Assembly (NCBI GenBank): GCA_026119935.1
Contig: JALRMH010000067.1
Span: 1-64,000, forward strand
Direction of reading: 5' to 3'
Source of the DNA: Endothia cerciana
Taxonomy: Eukaryota; Ascomycota; Sordariomycetes; Diaporthales; Cryphonectriaceae
Length of the DNA: 64,000 nucleotides
Shown: positions 34,409-46,900 of the stretch, piece after piece
Layout: each line of letters begins with the position of its first letter
How positions within the stretch are numbered: the stretch's first letter is position 1
Position numbers and translations under genes: made by a program
The notes under the pieces: generated by a model
Told to the model about the DNA's origin: nothing
Databases searched by the model: none
What the model saw: the letters and a program-made list of their open reading frames with translations, nothing else

Positions 34409-35509
34409 ATGCCACTCCACCACCTGATGATCGGCACCTGGACGCCCCCGGGCGCCATCTTCACCGTCCAGTTCGACGACGAGAAGCTCGAGCTGAGGCT
34501 CGTCAAGAGGACCGAGATACCCGAGGACGAGCCGATATCGTGGATGACCTTCGACCACGCCAAGAAGAACCTCTACGGCGCCGCCATGAAGAGGTGGTCC
34601 AGCTTCGCCGTCAGGTCGCCGACCGACATCGTCCACGAGGCCTCGCACCCCATAGGCGGCGACCCCCGCGCCAACGACGCCTCCACCAACACCCGCGCCA
34701 TCTTCCTCCTCGCCGCCCGCCGGCCCCCCTACGCCGTCTACGCCAACCCCTTCTACAACCACGCCGGCTACGGCAACGTCTTCTCCGTCAGCGCCTCGGG
34801 CGCCCTGGCGCGCAACACCCAGAACTACCCCTACCAGCCCGACACGGGCATCCACGGCATGGTCTTCGACCCCGCCGAGACCTACCTCTACTCCGCCGAC
34901 CTGACCGCCAACAAGCTGTGGACCCACCGCAAGAACCCGGACGGCTCCCTCGAGCTGGTCGGCTCCCTCGACGCCCCGGACCCCGGCGACCACCCCCGCT
35001 GGGTCGCCATCCACCCCACCGGCCAGTACCTCTACGCCCTCATGGAGGCCGGCAACAGGCTGTGCGAGTACCTCATCGACCCGGCCACCCACCTGCCCAT
35101 CTACACCCACCACAGCTACCCGCTCATCCCGCCCGGCATCCCCGCCCGCGACCCGGCCACCGGCAAGGGCCTGTACCGCTCCGACGTCTGCGCCCTGACC
35201 CGCTCCGGCCGCCACCTCTTCGCCACCGCCCGCGCCAACCGCTTCGACCTGACGGGCTACATCGCCGCCTTCCGCCTGCGCGACTGCGGGAGCATCGAGG
35301 CCCAGCTCTGCCTGAACCCCACCCCCACGAGCGGCGGCCACTCCAACGCCGTCGCCCCCTGCGACTGGAGCGACGAGTGGCTGGCCATCACCGACGACCA
35401 GGAGGGCTGGGTCGAGATGTACAGGTGGAAGGACGAGTTCCTGGCCCGCGTCGCGAGGTGCCGCATCCAGGAGCCCGGGTTCGGCATGAACGCCATCTGG
35501 TACGACTGA
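34409..35509 (+). CDS. Carboxy-cis,cis-muconate cyclase-like seven-bladed propeller (CMLE/lactonase family)
   Basis: A single-exon 366-aa protein closely matching the eukaryotic 3-carboxy-cis,cis-muconate lactonizing enzyme family in length and layout. This enzyme lactonises carboxymuconate in the fungal 3-oxoadipate pathway. The chain begins MPLHHLMIGTWTPPGAIFTV and shows repeating propeller blades: GIHGMVFDPAETYLYSADL, DHPRWVAIHPTGQYLYALME, LFATARANRFDLTGYIAAF, DEWLAITDDQEGWVEMYRW, ending PGFGMNAIWYD. The HGMVFD and HPRW.AIHP blade motifs are shared with the 6-phosphogluconolactonase-like superfamily. Start at 34409 because the alanine-run leader before it is a (GCC)n repeat and homologues start here. 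It lies divergent from an intradiol dioxygenase. No intron was needed. Confidence 0.88.
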   Translation: MPLHHLMIGTWTPPGAIFTVQFDDEKLELRLVKRTEIPEDEPISWMTFDHAKKNLYGAAMKRWSSFAVRSPTDIVHEASHPIGGDPRANDASTNTRAIFLLAARRPPYAVYANPFYNHAGYGNVFSVSASGALARNTQNYPYQPDTGIHGMVFDPAETYLYSADLTANKLWTHRKNPDGSLELVGSLDAPDPGDHPRWVAIHPTGQYLYALMEAGNRLCEYLIDPATHLPIYTHHSYPLIPPGIPARDPATGKGLYRSDVCALTRSGRHLFATARANRFDLTGYIAAFRLRDCGSIEAQLCLNPTPTSGGHSNAVAPCDWSDEWLAITDDQEGWVEMYRWKDEFLARVARCRIQEPGFGMNAIWYD

Positions 35510-36003
35510 CCTGGGAGGACGGACGGGCACAAGGAGGCCGAGCGTCAAGGGCTCTTGGGGAGGATATGCGGCGCAAGGGGCCCACGCGGCATAGCGCAGT
35601 TCTGCGTCGTGATGTGTATGTGAGAGAAGACACGAGAGAGAGAGAGAGAGAGGACTACGATCCGAGGACTGCGGGTTTCCTCAGGCCAAGGGGGCGGCCT
35701 AGTGGCCACAGATGCCACATATAGAAATTTAAGTAGAAATGCCAGGACGTATCTGTCAACGATACCAGGATAATGTACAGCCCGCCCATTGAATGACGGA
35801 TGGCGCGGATGTTGATGACGATTTGTTGTCAGGAAAATGCCCAAGTAACACCCTGTGGAGCCCCCTCCTCTCCTCTTCCATTTCTACCGGTTAAGGGAGA
35901 AGGGGGGGAGGGGGGTAAATATCTCTCCCCTTCTCCCCCCCCCCCTCCAAAGGAGGCTCACCTGGTCCCGGACGTGTTTGCCACCGCGGGCCCCCGCCCT
36001 CAT
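35510..36003. other. Convergent intergenic region
   Basis: 3' flanks of the muconate cyclase and the MFS gene. It contains a (GA)n run at 35632-35652 and a C11 run at about 35936-35946. No gene is seen. Confidence 0.5.
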
Positions 36004-37808
36004 CTACTTGTCTCCCTGCGCCACGAGACACCACACCAGGGCCGCCACGGCAGCCGGCACCAGGTAGAGCCACCAGGCGGCGCCGACCACGCCGGCCCGC
36101 ACGCCCCACGCGAACGCCCAGCCGCCCAGCGCGGGGCCGGCAGCCCTGGCCAGGCTGGCGAGCATGTTCCCCGCGCCGTGCACCGTGCCCAGCACGCGGC
36201 CCGAGGGCGCCGCCTCGGTGAGGAGGATCACGGTGCTCGGGATGGCCAGCGTCCGGGCCGCGGTCTGGCCCCACGCGACGAGGCCCAGGGCCGGCCACGC
36301 CCACGCCGTCCCGGCCGGGAGCGCGCCCAGGAGCGGCGCCAGCGCGTACACGGCCGGGAACAGCAGCAGGCTGGCCCGGAAGACGCCCAGAGTGCCGAGG
36401 CGGGCCTGCAGCCGCGGGTAGACGAGGAGCTGCAGGGCGACCCCGCAGACCCCGAACACGGACAGCCAGAGCCCGATCGTCCTGGCGTCGAGGCCGAGGC
36501 CGCCCTTGAGCACGGGGGAGGGAGAGGACGAGGACGGGGCGGCGGCCGCGGCCGCGGCAGTCTCGTCCCCGTCGCCGCGGGGTGTGGAGAGGTAGACCGG
36601 GAAGATGTGCATGAAGGCTGAGTTGTGCAGGGGGAGCAGGCCGAAGGAGACCATGGCGGCGATGGTCTGCCGGGTCCAGATCTTACGGAAGGGGAGGTCG
36701 GGCTCCGTGGGCGCCGCGGCCGTGCCGGCCGTGGGACTCTTGGAGGCGCCCTGCTGCAGCTCGATTCGTTCCTCGGGGCGGCCCGGCTCTTCCACATCGC
36801 CGAGCAGCTGATACCCGGTGCCTCCATGTCGGGACATCCCTCTCCTCAGGAGGGCCGCGAGGGCCCGGCCGGCCGCGAGCCCAAGGTCGCGATCGTTCTC
36901 CCTCCCTGCCAATGTCTCCCTCAAGCCGAGCACCGCCAGCACGAGGGCTATGCTCAGCACGAAGGCGTTCACCAGGGCAGGCAGCGCGAAGGGGTATCTC
37001 GTCATCCACGCGACCCCATCCGCACCCCCTCCCCAGTTGAGGGCCCCGTCCGGGCCGAACAGCCCGGGCAGCCTGCCCACGGGCTCGGCCAGGACCCCGC
37101 CCAGCGCCAGGCTGGCGGCCATGCCGCTGTTGAACACCAGCGGCAGCAGCAGGAAGGCCCGGGCCTGCAGCCTCCTCTCCCGCACGAGCTCCGCCGTGAC
37201 GGTCCTCATGAGGCCGACGTTGCCGTTGGCCGCGCCCGCGACGGCCCTCCAGAAGAACAGCCAGCCGAGGCCGCGGCTGAAGCCGAACGCCGCGTTGGCC
37301 ACGGCGGAGACCAGCAGCCCGAGAACGATGGAGGGCTTGCGCCCGCGCCGGTCCGACAGCCAGCCCCAGGGGAGGGAGACGAAGAACTGGGCGAGCGGGA
37401 ACGAGGCCACGAGGAGGCCGGAGTAGTAGCTGATCTCATCCGGGGTGGGAGCGCCGCCCCCTCCGCCCCCTCCGCCCCCAGAGGTGAGCACGGACCGGAC
37501 GAGGTAGAAGATGTATGGTAGGAGGCATACGTTGGAAAGTGGCTCTGACAGGCGACAGAGTGCCAGGATGAGAAGCTGTGTCTTGTTGGGAAGATCGCGC
37601 CAGCGGGCCGGGGCCCTTGGCGTCTCCGGCCTCTGTTGTACCCCAGCTGCCGGGCCGGCCTCTCCCCGGGGCCCGTTCAGGCGTGTGTTGGCTGCTCGAC
37701 TGTCAGAAAGCCAACCCGGCGTCAGGTGGACCCGAGGACCTCACCTTCCTCAGACGGCCCAGCTTGCCCGACCGGTGACCCAGACGCTTCTGCACCGTTA
37801 CCGACCAT
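36004..37808 (-). CDS. Major facilitator superfamily transporter (ZIFL/tetracycline-type, 12 TM)
   Basis: A plasma- or organelle-membrane carrier of about 583 aa. Two exons: 37808-37745 and 37691-36004, with a 53-nt intron (donor GTGAGG, acceptor GAGCAG). The hydrophilic N-terminus leads to TM1 (LPNKTQLLILALCRLSEPL). The loop 2-3 signature WGWLSDRRGRKPSIVLG is the classic MFS GxxxDRxGRR motif. Further TM helices run to VVGAAWWLYLVPAAVAALVW. A long cytosolic central loop (Ser/Glu-rich, about residues 250-310) separates the halves. A glycine run (GGGGGGGGG) near the start of the second TM loop matches a G-rich DNA stretch at 37457-37483. Position next to aromatic-catabolism genes suggests, but does not prove, transport of an aromatic or organic acid. 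The first exon is inferred from splice phase. Confidence 0.85.
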
Positions 37809-38683
37809 GTCCGTCGGCTCCCTTCCGCCCCGAGGATGCCCGGTCCTGGGCGTCGACTGTGCTTTGGTGAAGATGAGAAGGGACTCTGCCGTGATACTCG
37901 CGTGACAACCAGACGTCTCGGGTCCCGTGCCACATAGAGAACGAGCTATAATCGTAGGTCGTGCATCACCGCATCATCCTGGTACGGGCGGAGGGCCATG
38001 GGCTTGTTCAAAACCCGAACAAGGTTGACGTTGGCATCAAGGATCGCCAGCGCGGGCGTGCTGCATCATGCATGCGGTCAGCGTCGGCCTGCAGAGGACT
38101 ACTGAGGGCAGAGGCGTGCTAAGCTGAGATTGGCCTGCATGAGGATGTATGCAGGCCCCGACAGCCACTATCAGAAAACCCCGGAGGGCAGTCAGGATAC
38201 TCTCCTAATTGGGCCCAAGAAGTGCCGCGAAGAGGCTCTGCATAGTTCCTACCGTAGAGTCTGCTCTTTATGGCTGTGTGATATCAGACCAGAAGTGTGC
38301 CCCTTGGGACTGTTGCTTGATCTCCTCTTTTTGTAGAACGCCCGTGAACCATTATGGGGTTTCTTCGCGAGCGCGCGCGCGCCTTGGCTATGCCTCTGAA
38401 GTCCCCGCAAGTGCTGGAGCAGACCTCAGTGCAGTCCATGCGAGTATCATCTGGCCTTATGTTTCCCAAAATGGGAGTCGCTCGTTCCGGCCTCGTTGCT
38501 CGTAGAAGAGCTTTTATAGACAGATTCTAGGGTGGGCAACCCCCAGGTTCCCTCTGACACCTTGCCCATTTTCGCATCGATGCCACGGGAACGGCTCGAA
38601 GGCATGTGAAGAATGGCAGGGAGCTGTGGGAACCCGTCCGCCTTAGGAAGACGAAGGTCTTCTCGGGTAGTCGCGGTTTCTGG
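37809..38683. other. Intergenic region, no gene seen
   Basis: Promoter side of the MFS gene and 3' flank of the GH71 gene. A short GCGCGCGCGC run lies at about 38370-38380. No gene is supported. Confidence 0.5.
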
Positions 38684-40346
38684 TCAGATCTGGATTGCCA
38701 CACAGTTGAATCCCACGTGCCCAGACGGAGGACATTCATCGTTGATGTCCGGGCCTGTAACTGACTTGCCGTTCATGCGGATCGTCACAGGACCAGTCCT
38801 GCCGTCCACCTGCACATGGAAGAACGAGACATACCCGCGGTCGTGATACGTTCTGATTTCTCGGGCTGAGTCGCCGATGCTGATGGTGACCGAGGTGGGC
38901 TGTTTGGTGATCGCCATGACCGAGATGACATCTCTTACTCCCTGGCTGGCTGATCGGCGGCCCCCCTGACCCCAGACGGTCCCTAGTCGGGTGAGCAGGT
39001 TGAGTCTTAGTCCATCCGACCTGCTGCGACGGTATGCTTGTGGCGGAACCACTTACCTCCATCCGGGCCACACCCAGCCGGTGTGGTCCTGTACCAGGCG
39101 ATCGCGCAGTCTTCGGCAGGCGGGAAGGTGGCCATGTCTCTGCCAGCCTTGTATGCCTTGATGAAGAAGGGCAGGGTCGCTCTGAAGGCTTCGTGGGAAT
39201 GTCCGGAGACGTACGCATCCGCACCAGGCACAACCTGCGACGGACGTCGCGGATCACAAATATAGCTAGACTCGCCGAAGTCATTCCCTGCCGGTAGGTA
39301 GCAGCATAGTCAGCCTCGTGCGAAGGCGCGGCTCGCTCCCCCTGTCGGTGGAGGCCGGACATGGAAAGAGAAAGATAGAATCACTGACAGGTAATGATCT
39401 GGACAAAGTCGGGCTTCAGCTCCAGAATCTGCAGCCACCGGTCGAACCAGAGGCTCTCGCTTGACGAGTACCAGTTCTTGTTCCACTGCGGCAGTCCTGG
39501 TTTGGGAATTCGGGTGAGCGGCACGTCCGTCAGGTCTTCGAGAACAGAAAAACTTACTCGTGTAGAACCAGGGACTTATGCCCGCCATGTATGCCTTGCC
39601 CTTGTCCCGGAGCGTCTCCATATAGGCAATGTCTTCCTCCGTCGTCATCCGCTGCTGGTCAGCACGGGGCCAGGCACACCAGGAGAAGGCACCGTCGATG
39701 ACATCGGACTTCTTTCCCACGCCGTGAGGGCCCAGCGAGCTCCAGTCTGGCACAAAGAATATGCCCCCCGTGGCCCTGCTTACCGCTGGCCAATTCTGAG
39801 CCCAGCCTGGGCCTTCAAAGGTAGACACCAAGGGCAGCCCGCCGACCCTATGATAAGCGGGCGACTCTCTGAACTCGTTGATCAGGGCCACGACCTGGTC
39901 GACGCCCCAATCCCCTGCAGCCATGTCAAAAGACAGGAAGAGCACGAACCCATGTCCATCGTCGTGGGCCATTGCAGCGGCGGTGAATGCTTGACGCAGC
40001 TGGTTCAGTGTGTACGGATCCGCCGGGCCAATGTTGAGCGCGAAACCATCGATGCATGCGGCATGTGCCGTGCGAATCTCTTCAGCCCACTCGTCCAGAG
40101 TCTGACCATCCGTGAGGCCAACCTGGGAGCAGATCAGAGATGTCTTATCCTTTACTAGTTGACGCTCAAGCTGGAATGGTGTGGCTTACTATGTAGTGCG
40201 CAAGGACCACTCGGGCTTCGCATCAGGAGTGGACGTCAGCAAAGGATCTCTGCAAGGAGGGTGGGAGAGAGCACACCTGGACCTGGTCGCTCATGGTGAC
40301 GATGGTTCTGCTTCCTGTGGAAGACATTCCGCGCAAAGGCCCGCAT
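38684..40346 (-). CDS. GH71 family alpha-1,3-glucanase (mutanase-like)
   Basis: Hydrolyses alpha-1,3-glucan, a fungal cell-wall polymer. The TIM-barrel start is reconstructed as VVLAHYIVGLTDGQTLDEW across an intron (GTAAGC ... CCCAG). It continues with FALNIGPADPYTLNQLRQAF, FLSFDMAAGDWG, FEGPGWAQNWPAV, FFVPDW, and GAFSWCAWP. The catalytic segment VQIITWNDFGESSYI is completed by a further splice (about 39385-39297), matching the WND.GES motif of GH71. A C-terminal beta-rich domain ends VGFNCVAIQI, stop at 38684. Exon 1 is uncertain: an ATG at 40346 gives correct phase across a small intron but no secretion signal, so another start or 5' exon is possible. At least five introns. Assignment of family is firm; secretion is unresolved. 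Confidence 0.85.
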
Positions 40347-40949
40347 TCTCCTACGCGACCCGGACTGGTCGGAGTGGCCAGAGAATCTGAAGTTTGTATC
40401 CGTCGTTCAGAAGCACCCCAATGATGAAGCTTGGCGCTCGTTGACGGGGTTCCGCAGGCGTGGGCTAAGCTTTGATAGTGGATGGATGAGCCGACCTGGC
40501 GTCGCTATGACATGCCTGAGTTGCCTTTCCCCATCGAGAACATATGAGGAAAACCGGGTCTAATACCTCAGCTGCGCCAATCACGGTCCCAAAAGCATAT
40601 CGAAGGTTGACACGAAGCCCACGTAAAAATCTTCACGCCGCCTAGTCACACCACGATAGTGAGACCGAATACGGTCACTTAGGATTGGGATGGAGATGCA
40701 CTACTGCATTGCAGGCCACGTAGGCACAGGCTAAGCACTCAAATAGAACGACTATGATGAAGACACCCTTTCACGCCAGCTTTCCTGCCTATGATGACGG
40801 TCACACCAACTCCATGCGAATCCTCCATAACCCTTCTCGGCTGTGGTCCCTGGGCTCCTTTTCAAAAATCATTGTGCGATGTCTTCCAGTGTCGAACCTC
40901 TTGATAAAGCGATGCTCGTCCAACCAGATCCTGACGGGCCCGCCCCTGC
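40347..40949. other. Intergenic region, no gene seen
   Basis: 5' flank of GH71 and 3' flank of TOR. Nothing recognisable. Confidence 0.5.
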
Positions 40950-43900
40950 TCACCAAAAACTGCACCAACCAATGTAGTGCTGACACAGGTTTTCTAGCTT
41001 TGTTGCCTCAACGATGAGCTTGTCGACCTGTGTCAGAACGTCCAGCTCGTCGGTCGGCTTGAAGTCCCTACCGGTCAGCTTCTGCGAAACCCTATCCAAG
41101 ACCTCAAGCGCACGAGCATTCTGTATCTCGGTCGGGTCTTGATTCTGTTGGCCGTTGATCCCATTAGCTCCATTGATGTCCACACTGCCCGGTACACCAG
41201 CAGAGGAGTTGGTGCGCGCCCGCATCCTCGCGCCCGGAGGACCGCCCGGCATGGTCAGGTCGGGGTTGCCAACAGCTGCTTGTGCGGCGCGTAGGGCAGC
41301 AGGGTCAGCGTCAAGAATAGATGCGCGGCGTCCCCGATTGGCCTGCGGACCAACAAGGGCTTCTTCTCTCTCTGATGCAAAGTTGGGTCCCGCGGGGCTG
41401 GCAGCGCTGGTTAAGCGCCATGTCAGGAGAGGGTCGTGGATAAACTAAATAGTATAAGGTCAGCAGGAGCTTCAAGAGTAATCAACAGAACGAGAGGCAG
41501 GGATTTTGGAGCTTACGGCTTCCAGGACCGCCATGACACTCTCCTTGTTATCCCTGAGGACCCTCATGACGTGCTCGCATGTTATACGGAAACTGCCTTC
41601 GATGTTGGAGACCTCCATTGCGTATGTGAGCATGCGGGTGAGGCGGAACGGCACCCTCTCCGGGTACTTCTCGCGCTTCATGGCCACCTCAAAGCAATCA
41701 CCGAAATCGATGTGAATGATCTTGCCCGTGATTCGATCCAGCATCAAGTTCGAGGGGTGACGATCGCCGAGACCTAGGATGTAGCCCACCATGCTCATGA
41801 CGCCTAGGCTGCGGGTATAGTTGGTGCGCCGCTCCAGCCAGGCCTCGGAGCTCTTGCTCTTCAGCCACAACACACGGTATAGGTCCTGGCCGGTAGTATT
41901 GTCAAGCGCGTACCCAAACACCTCGACTTTCTGCATGAGGGTCAAGTTGTCATAGTCAGGCGCCATTTGTAGCATGATGCGGTGCTCGATGTTGAGAAGG
42001 ATTTTCCTGCTCTCTCGGTACTCCCTGATCAGCATGTGCACCGTGTCGCTGTTTGGCACCCATCCCAGCAGACCAGAGCTGTGGCTGAGAGGAATCGCTG
42101 GGTATCTCTGAATGTTCAAGTGACGCTTGTAGCACTCGGAGTCGTTCGCGAGAAGGGTGTTGCACAGGCCAAAGAGCTGCATGACGCGTTCATCCTGTCG
42201 GATGTCCTCGTGGCCCTTGAGCAGGAAAGTGTAAGGTACGCCATCGCTTCCGTTGACAATCAGCTTCCGCGGACGCTGCTTGCTGCTGATAACGGTGAAT
42301 GTCGAGTCGAAGGACACGATACGCACGATAGAGTGACCGCTGCGATATGTGCCGGGAACCGCAAGGTCCAGATCTCTGGCCTCGAGCAGCTTTGGTGAGC
42401 AGTACGTAAGCTCAAGGGACGTCATTTGCGGCAGCTGCCGATAGATGCGCCGATAGACTTGGTAGTAAAGATCCCAGGCTTGGTTCAGATCATTCAGATC
42501 ATGACTGACCTCGTACTGCCGACACCACTCCCTAGCTTCGGTGAGATCACGTCCAAATGTCTGGACGAACGAGATCTCCCGGAGCGTCTCAGGACCCCGG
42601 TCTAAGAGTTGGTGTAGGGGCTCGAGAGCCGCAAACATGCCCTCGATGTTGTGGACTACAAAGTACAGGCGCGACGCTTCCTCGAGGCCTTCATGCCATA
42701 GCTCGTGCCATAATACGGCGACGCGGATGAGCTCATGGCTGACCAACTCCGCCTGTTCAACCAACTTTGCACTGTGCTGTCGCATGCTGTCCATGATCTG
42801 TGCTGCGGATCGCGAACGGCGGCTGCCCTGCCAAGACTTCATCGCCACTGTGAGCGGGTAGACAAGAGCCTGGGGATGCGCCCTCCCGACATCAGCCAGG
42901 AGGTGATGTACGGACTGCTGTACACGCTTGTTGGGCTGGTTGATGCGCGCAATCAGCTGCGGTATGACTTCGAGCCAGGTATCGACGCTCACGCGCGTGA
43001 AGCCCTCAGTGACGGCAGCATTGACCTCGGAGTATCCACCATGCGTAAGCCAAAGAGTCAACAAACGCAGTGTATCCTGCAGAGAGCTTCCCTGAGACAG
43101 GGAGATGGACTCAAAGAAGCCATGGACAGCCGGAACAACATGGTTGGCGACAACATTATGGTCAATGCGCGTTGGAGCCCCGTCGCTTCGGGCTATTATG
43201 GCCTGGACAACCTCGAAGTTTGCCAAAGCCCAAGCATGCCATGCCTTGTACCATCGTGAGTTGTATTTGGTGGCTTGCGAGTAACAGGTCAAGATCTCCC
43301 GAACATGCGTATGTTGCCAATCATCCTTGTGCAGTGCGATCATCCACTCACCCTGGCGCAGGTAGCACTTTGCCAGGAGGACAGCTTCATCCACCGACAT
43401 CCTGGGCGGATAATTTGCTTGGGAGGACTCATGGTTCGCATGATCTGGATATCCGTAATTTTGGTTCATGAATGCCGTGTCGCCGTTCGCATGCGGCTGG
43501 CTTGCTGCCCGAGCAAACTCAAATGACTTCGCCGATTCTGCCGTGAACAGACAAAGACACCTGAGCGCTTTCTCCGAGATATCAGAGCCTTTGTGGACAA
43601 GTTGCTGACCGAGCTCCCATTGATATTTCAGCACAGCATAGACGACCTGGCTGGGAATATTGGGCCGTGTCGTGCTTCGTTCGTTCCAGAATGGGATCAT
43701 GGCTTCCAAGGGCGCTTCACTACCAATCAGCTGTTTGAGCGATTTCTCGGCAATCCCCATCCTCCCTGACTTGCGACACAGATTCGCGAATTTGATCCAC
43801 ATCTGCATGTTCTCCTTAGGGGTCATGACCAGAGACCGGAGTCGAAGCATCCTCTGCCAGACGTCAACATATCGCTGGCATCCCTTGAGGCGTTGCTCCC

Positions 43901-46900
43901 AGGTGCGACGCAGAGTGGCTTGCTTCTTCTCGTCAGTTTGTTTATAGACGATGAGTTCCTCCAGCTCTGCCAGCATCTGCACTCGGACAATAACTTGATA
44001 CGCCCGGTTGTATGACTCGCTGACCAGAGCGCTCAGCTCCGTGTCGAGGCCCTCCCGAGCATGTTCGATATTCTGGGCAGCTTCTCTGAATTGGTTGCGG
44101 TGGAGTGCCAAGATGGCGCCAAAGAACGCCCTGTCTGGCGAGAATCGTTTCAGGGACTGCAAATAATTGTCCATGGCATCCCACTTTCCAAGACCCCATG
44201 CAGCCGTAGTTGCAAGTGGGGCGATCAGTCGCTGGACATCTGGTGATGAGTTCGCCCAAGTGTCGCTGGCCAACTGGCCCAGGGCATCCCACTCGCCCAG
44301 AGCGTGTAGGCAGCGCATCTTACCCATCACAATCTCCACTGGCACAGCGATGTCATCAGGTACTTCGGCCTCACGCTTGTCGTAGAAAGCCAATGCCTCC
44401 TCCCATCTCTCCAACTTTTCGAACCAAGTCTCCCGCAACTGAATGCCATCCTTGTAGAGCTGCGCCTTACGAAGGATACCAATGGCCGCATCGGACTGTT
44501 GAAGCTGGTTGTTGATAACGATGAGTGCTTCTACGGCGCCACTGCTCTGGTCCTGAAGGAATTCCAATTCCTTGTAATGGAGGGCCTTGGCATAGGCATG
44601 GCAACGAGCCGCCTCTCTACCCAGGACCCTTATATCGATGGGCAAAGCCTTGTCGTCGTGCTCCATAAACTCTGCAAGGTGGAGTAGTAGATTAAGGAGA
44701 TCGGGGGTCACATTCTCGGACTTGATGGCGTTCTCGAGGTTCAGGATGAGCTCCTCTTGAAACGACTCATAGAGGTCACTCCAGCAGCTGACAAATGCCG
44801 AGTTGAAAAGCTCTCGTGCCAGTGGCAAATATACGCTCGCCAATTGCGCACATGCTCTCAAGGCATGATTTGGAGACTCCGTCAACAGCGTCGTGCTAAA
44901 CCGACGGAGCCATTCCTGCCAGTCTTCCTTGGTGGATTTTCCTCTGGTGTCCCAGGCTGACTTGAGATGTATCGCATTCATCTCGAGCTTCTTGGTTCCA
45001 AGGTCTGCAAAGGGGGTGGCATCGACCTGGTCGACGAACCGGGCCTCGGAGCTCAGGTCTTGTGGCAGCACCCCTCCCTCCTTCAGACGATTGACGAGCA
45101 GATCATAGTTGGAGTGCTGGATGCCGTTGTCACGCAGGATCTTGCCAACGGTATGTGAGAAGTGTAGGTAGTCGCGCCCCAACTGTTGGATGAGAGCGCA
45201 AAGGGTCTCCATGGCGGCTGTTCGAAGCGTCGAGTCGTTCTCTTGTAGGATCCTCGTTAAAGGGTGGATTATCTTTGCCGCGAAATCGTTGAGGTTGACC
45301 TGACGCGAGATCTTCCCGATAGTCTCGATCGCAACCCGACGTAAGAATGTCGGGTTGCTAGGCTTCTCAAATGTACGCACGATGACGGGAATGATGAGAT
45401 GCATGTACTCTTCCGCACTGGAACCAAACACCAGAAAAGCATGCAAGACCTTCTCGGAAGCGATGCGTTTTGCTGAGACCTCCCTCTCCAATACGCCGAG
45501 CATGAGCGGTAGCAGTCCGGCGAGGTAGACTTTGAATTCTCCCTCGAGTGATCTAGAGATTGCCTCGACGAGAGATAAGATCGTGGACTGCAAGGCAGCC
45601 GATTCGCCCCAGAACTCCTGGAGGACCTCCACGATCTCCGGCAAGAAATTGCGGATATGCTGTCGAACAATGCTCACAAGTGTGGCAAGCTGGTTGACGT
45701 AAGACTCTCTTCGTGACCCACTTGTGCTTCGGATCACCATGAGGAAGGCCGGGATGATGCGGTCGAGGAAGGATACACACTCCAAACCCAGGGTGCGGAA
45801 GATATTCATGATGGCCTCGATGACTTGAGCGTGGTATGATACCAAGGACTGGTCCTTGAGTATATTGAGGAGGGCGTTGATGACGACGGTGGGATAGTAC
45901 TCTTTGTTAGAAGGCGTCAACCCTGTCATCATCAACGACACGTCCGTCATGGCCGCAGACTCGACACGACGTTGGATCTCGGGAGTCCGTTCTTCAACTT
46001 GCTGTTGATTGTGAGCATATTTCCAGCGACAACCTGGGCTATCGGGGCTTACCTGATATCTGTAAGGATCAAGCGCACCCAGGATTCCGAGTAGCTTGAT
46101 GGTCTCCTGACGCAGGGCTCCGTTCTGGGGCTCGCCGCGAATGATGTTCTGCAGAAGCTCAAGGAGCTGGGGGTAGTCCAGATATGGGTCGATGACATAC
46201 CCCGAATTGCTGGCCAGCTGACCAAGAGTATGAAGGGCGGCTTCCCTCTTCTGGGCCGAGCTCTGGTCCTGTAGAGCCTCGATGATGATAGGCATGAGAT
46301 CGTCCTTGTACGGGAGCATGTCTTCGCCGCCGACAGCACATAGCTCACCCAGCGCCTTGAGTATGGTAGCTGCCACAGAAGGAGCTGGATCGCTGGCTTT
46401 CGGTAGGAGCACCTTGACCATGGCATCCACGTACGGATGGATGATCTCCTGTGCGTTCTGGACCAGAAGGGAGAGCAGCTTGGCGCTCTCCTCCTTATTC
46501 CTGGCCACGTCAGAAAACTCGAGCTCGGTCAACATCTGTATCAGAGTCTTGCGCAGCGATGGGGCCACATAGGCTGGATTGAACCTCGCCAATCTGCCGA
46601 TGATTGAGATGGCCACTTCTCTGATAGGAAAGTGTTCGTCATTTAGGGCGAAGAATAAGGTGCGGATGTTTTCGGCTTTTGAGAGATGCCTGTCGAACCG
46701 CTCATCGAGGGCGGCGAGGACGGTGCGTCGGATGTTGGGGTCGAGATCGGAGACTCCGACCGTGAGCAGCTTCTCTATGACCTCGCCGACGACAGCAAGG
46801 GCATGGTAGCTTGTTTGGTTGACAATGGGATCTCGGACGTAGAGCTGGCAGCAAGTCAAGGCCGCCGCCTCTCGAATCTCCGGGTCATCATCCTCTACGT

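Noticed and set aside
34325..35548. 407-codon antisense and 394-codon +1 ORFs over the muconate cyclase
   Set aside because: GC-rich codon bias creates stop-poor shadow frames; low-complexity Gly/Val or Arg/Pro composition and no family resemblance.
35891..37521. Multiple overlapping ORFs opposite the MFS gene
   Set aside because: Shadows of the GC-rich transporter gene; no domains.
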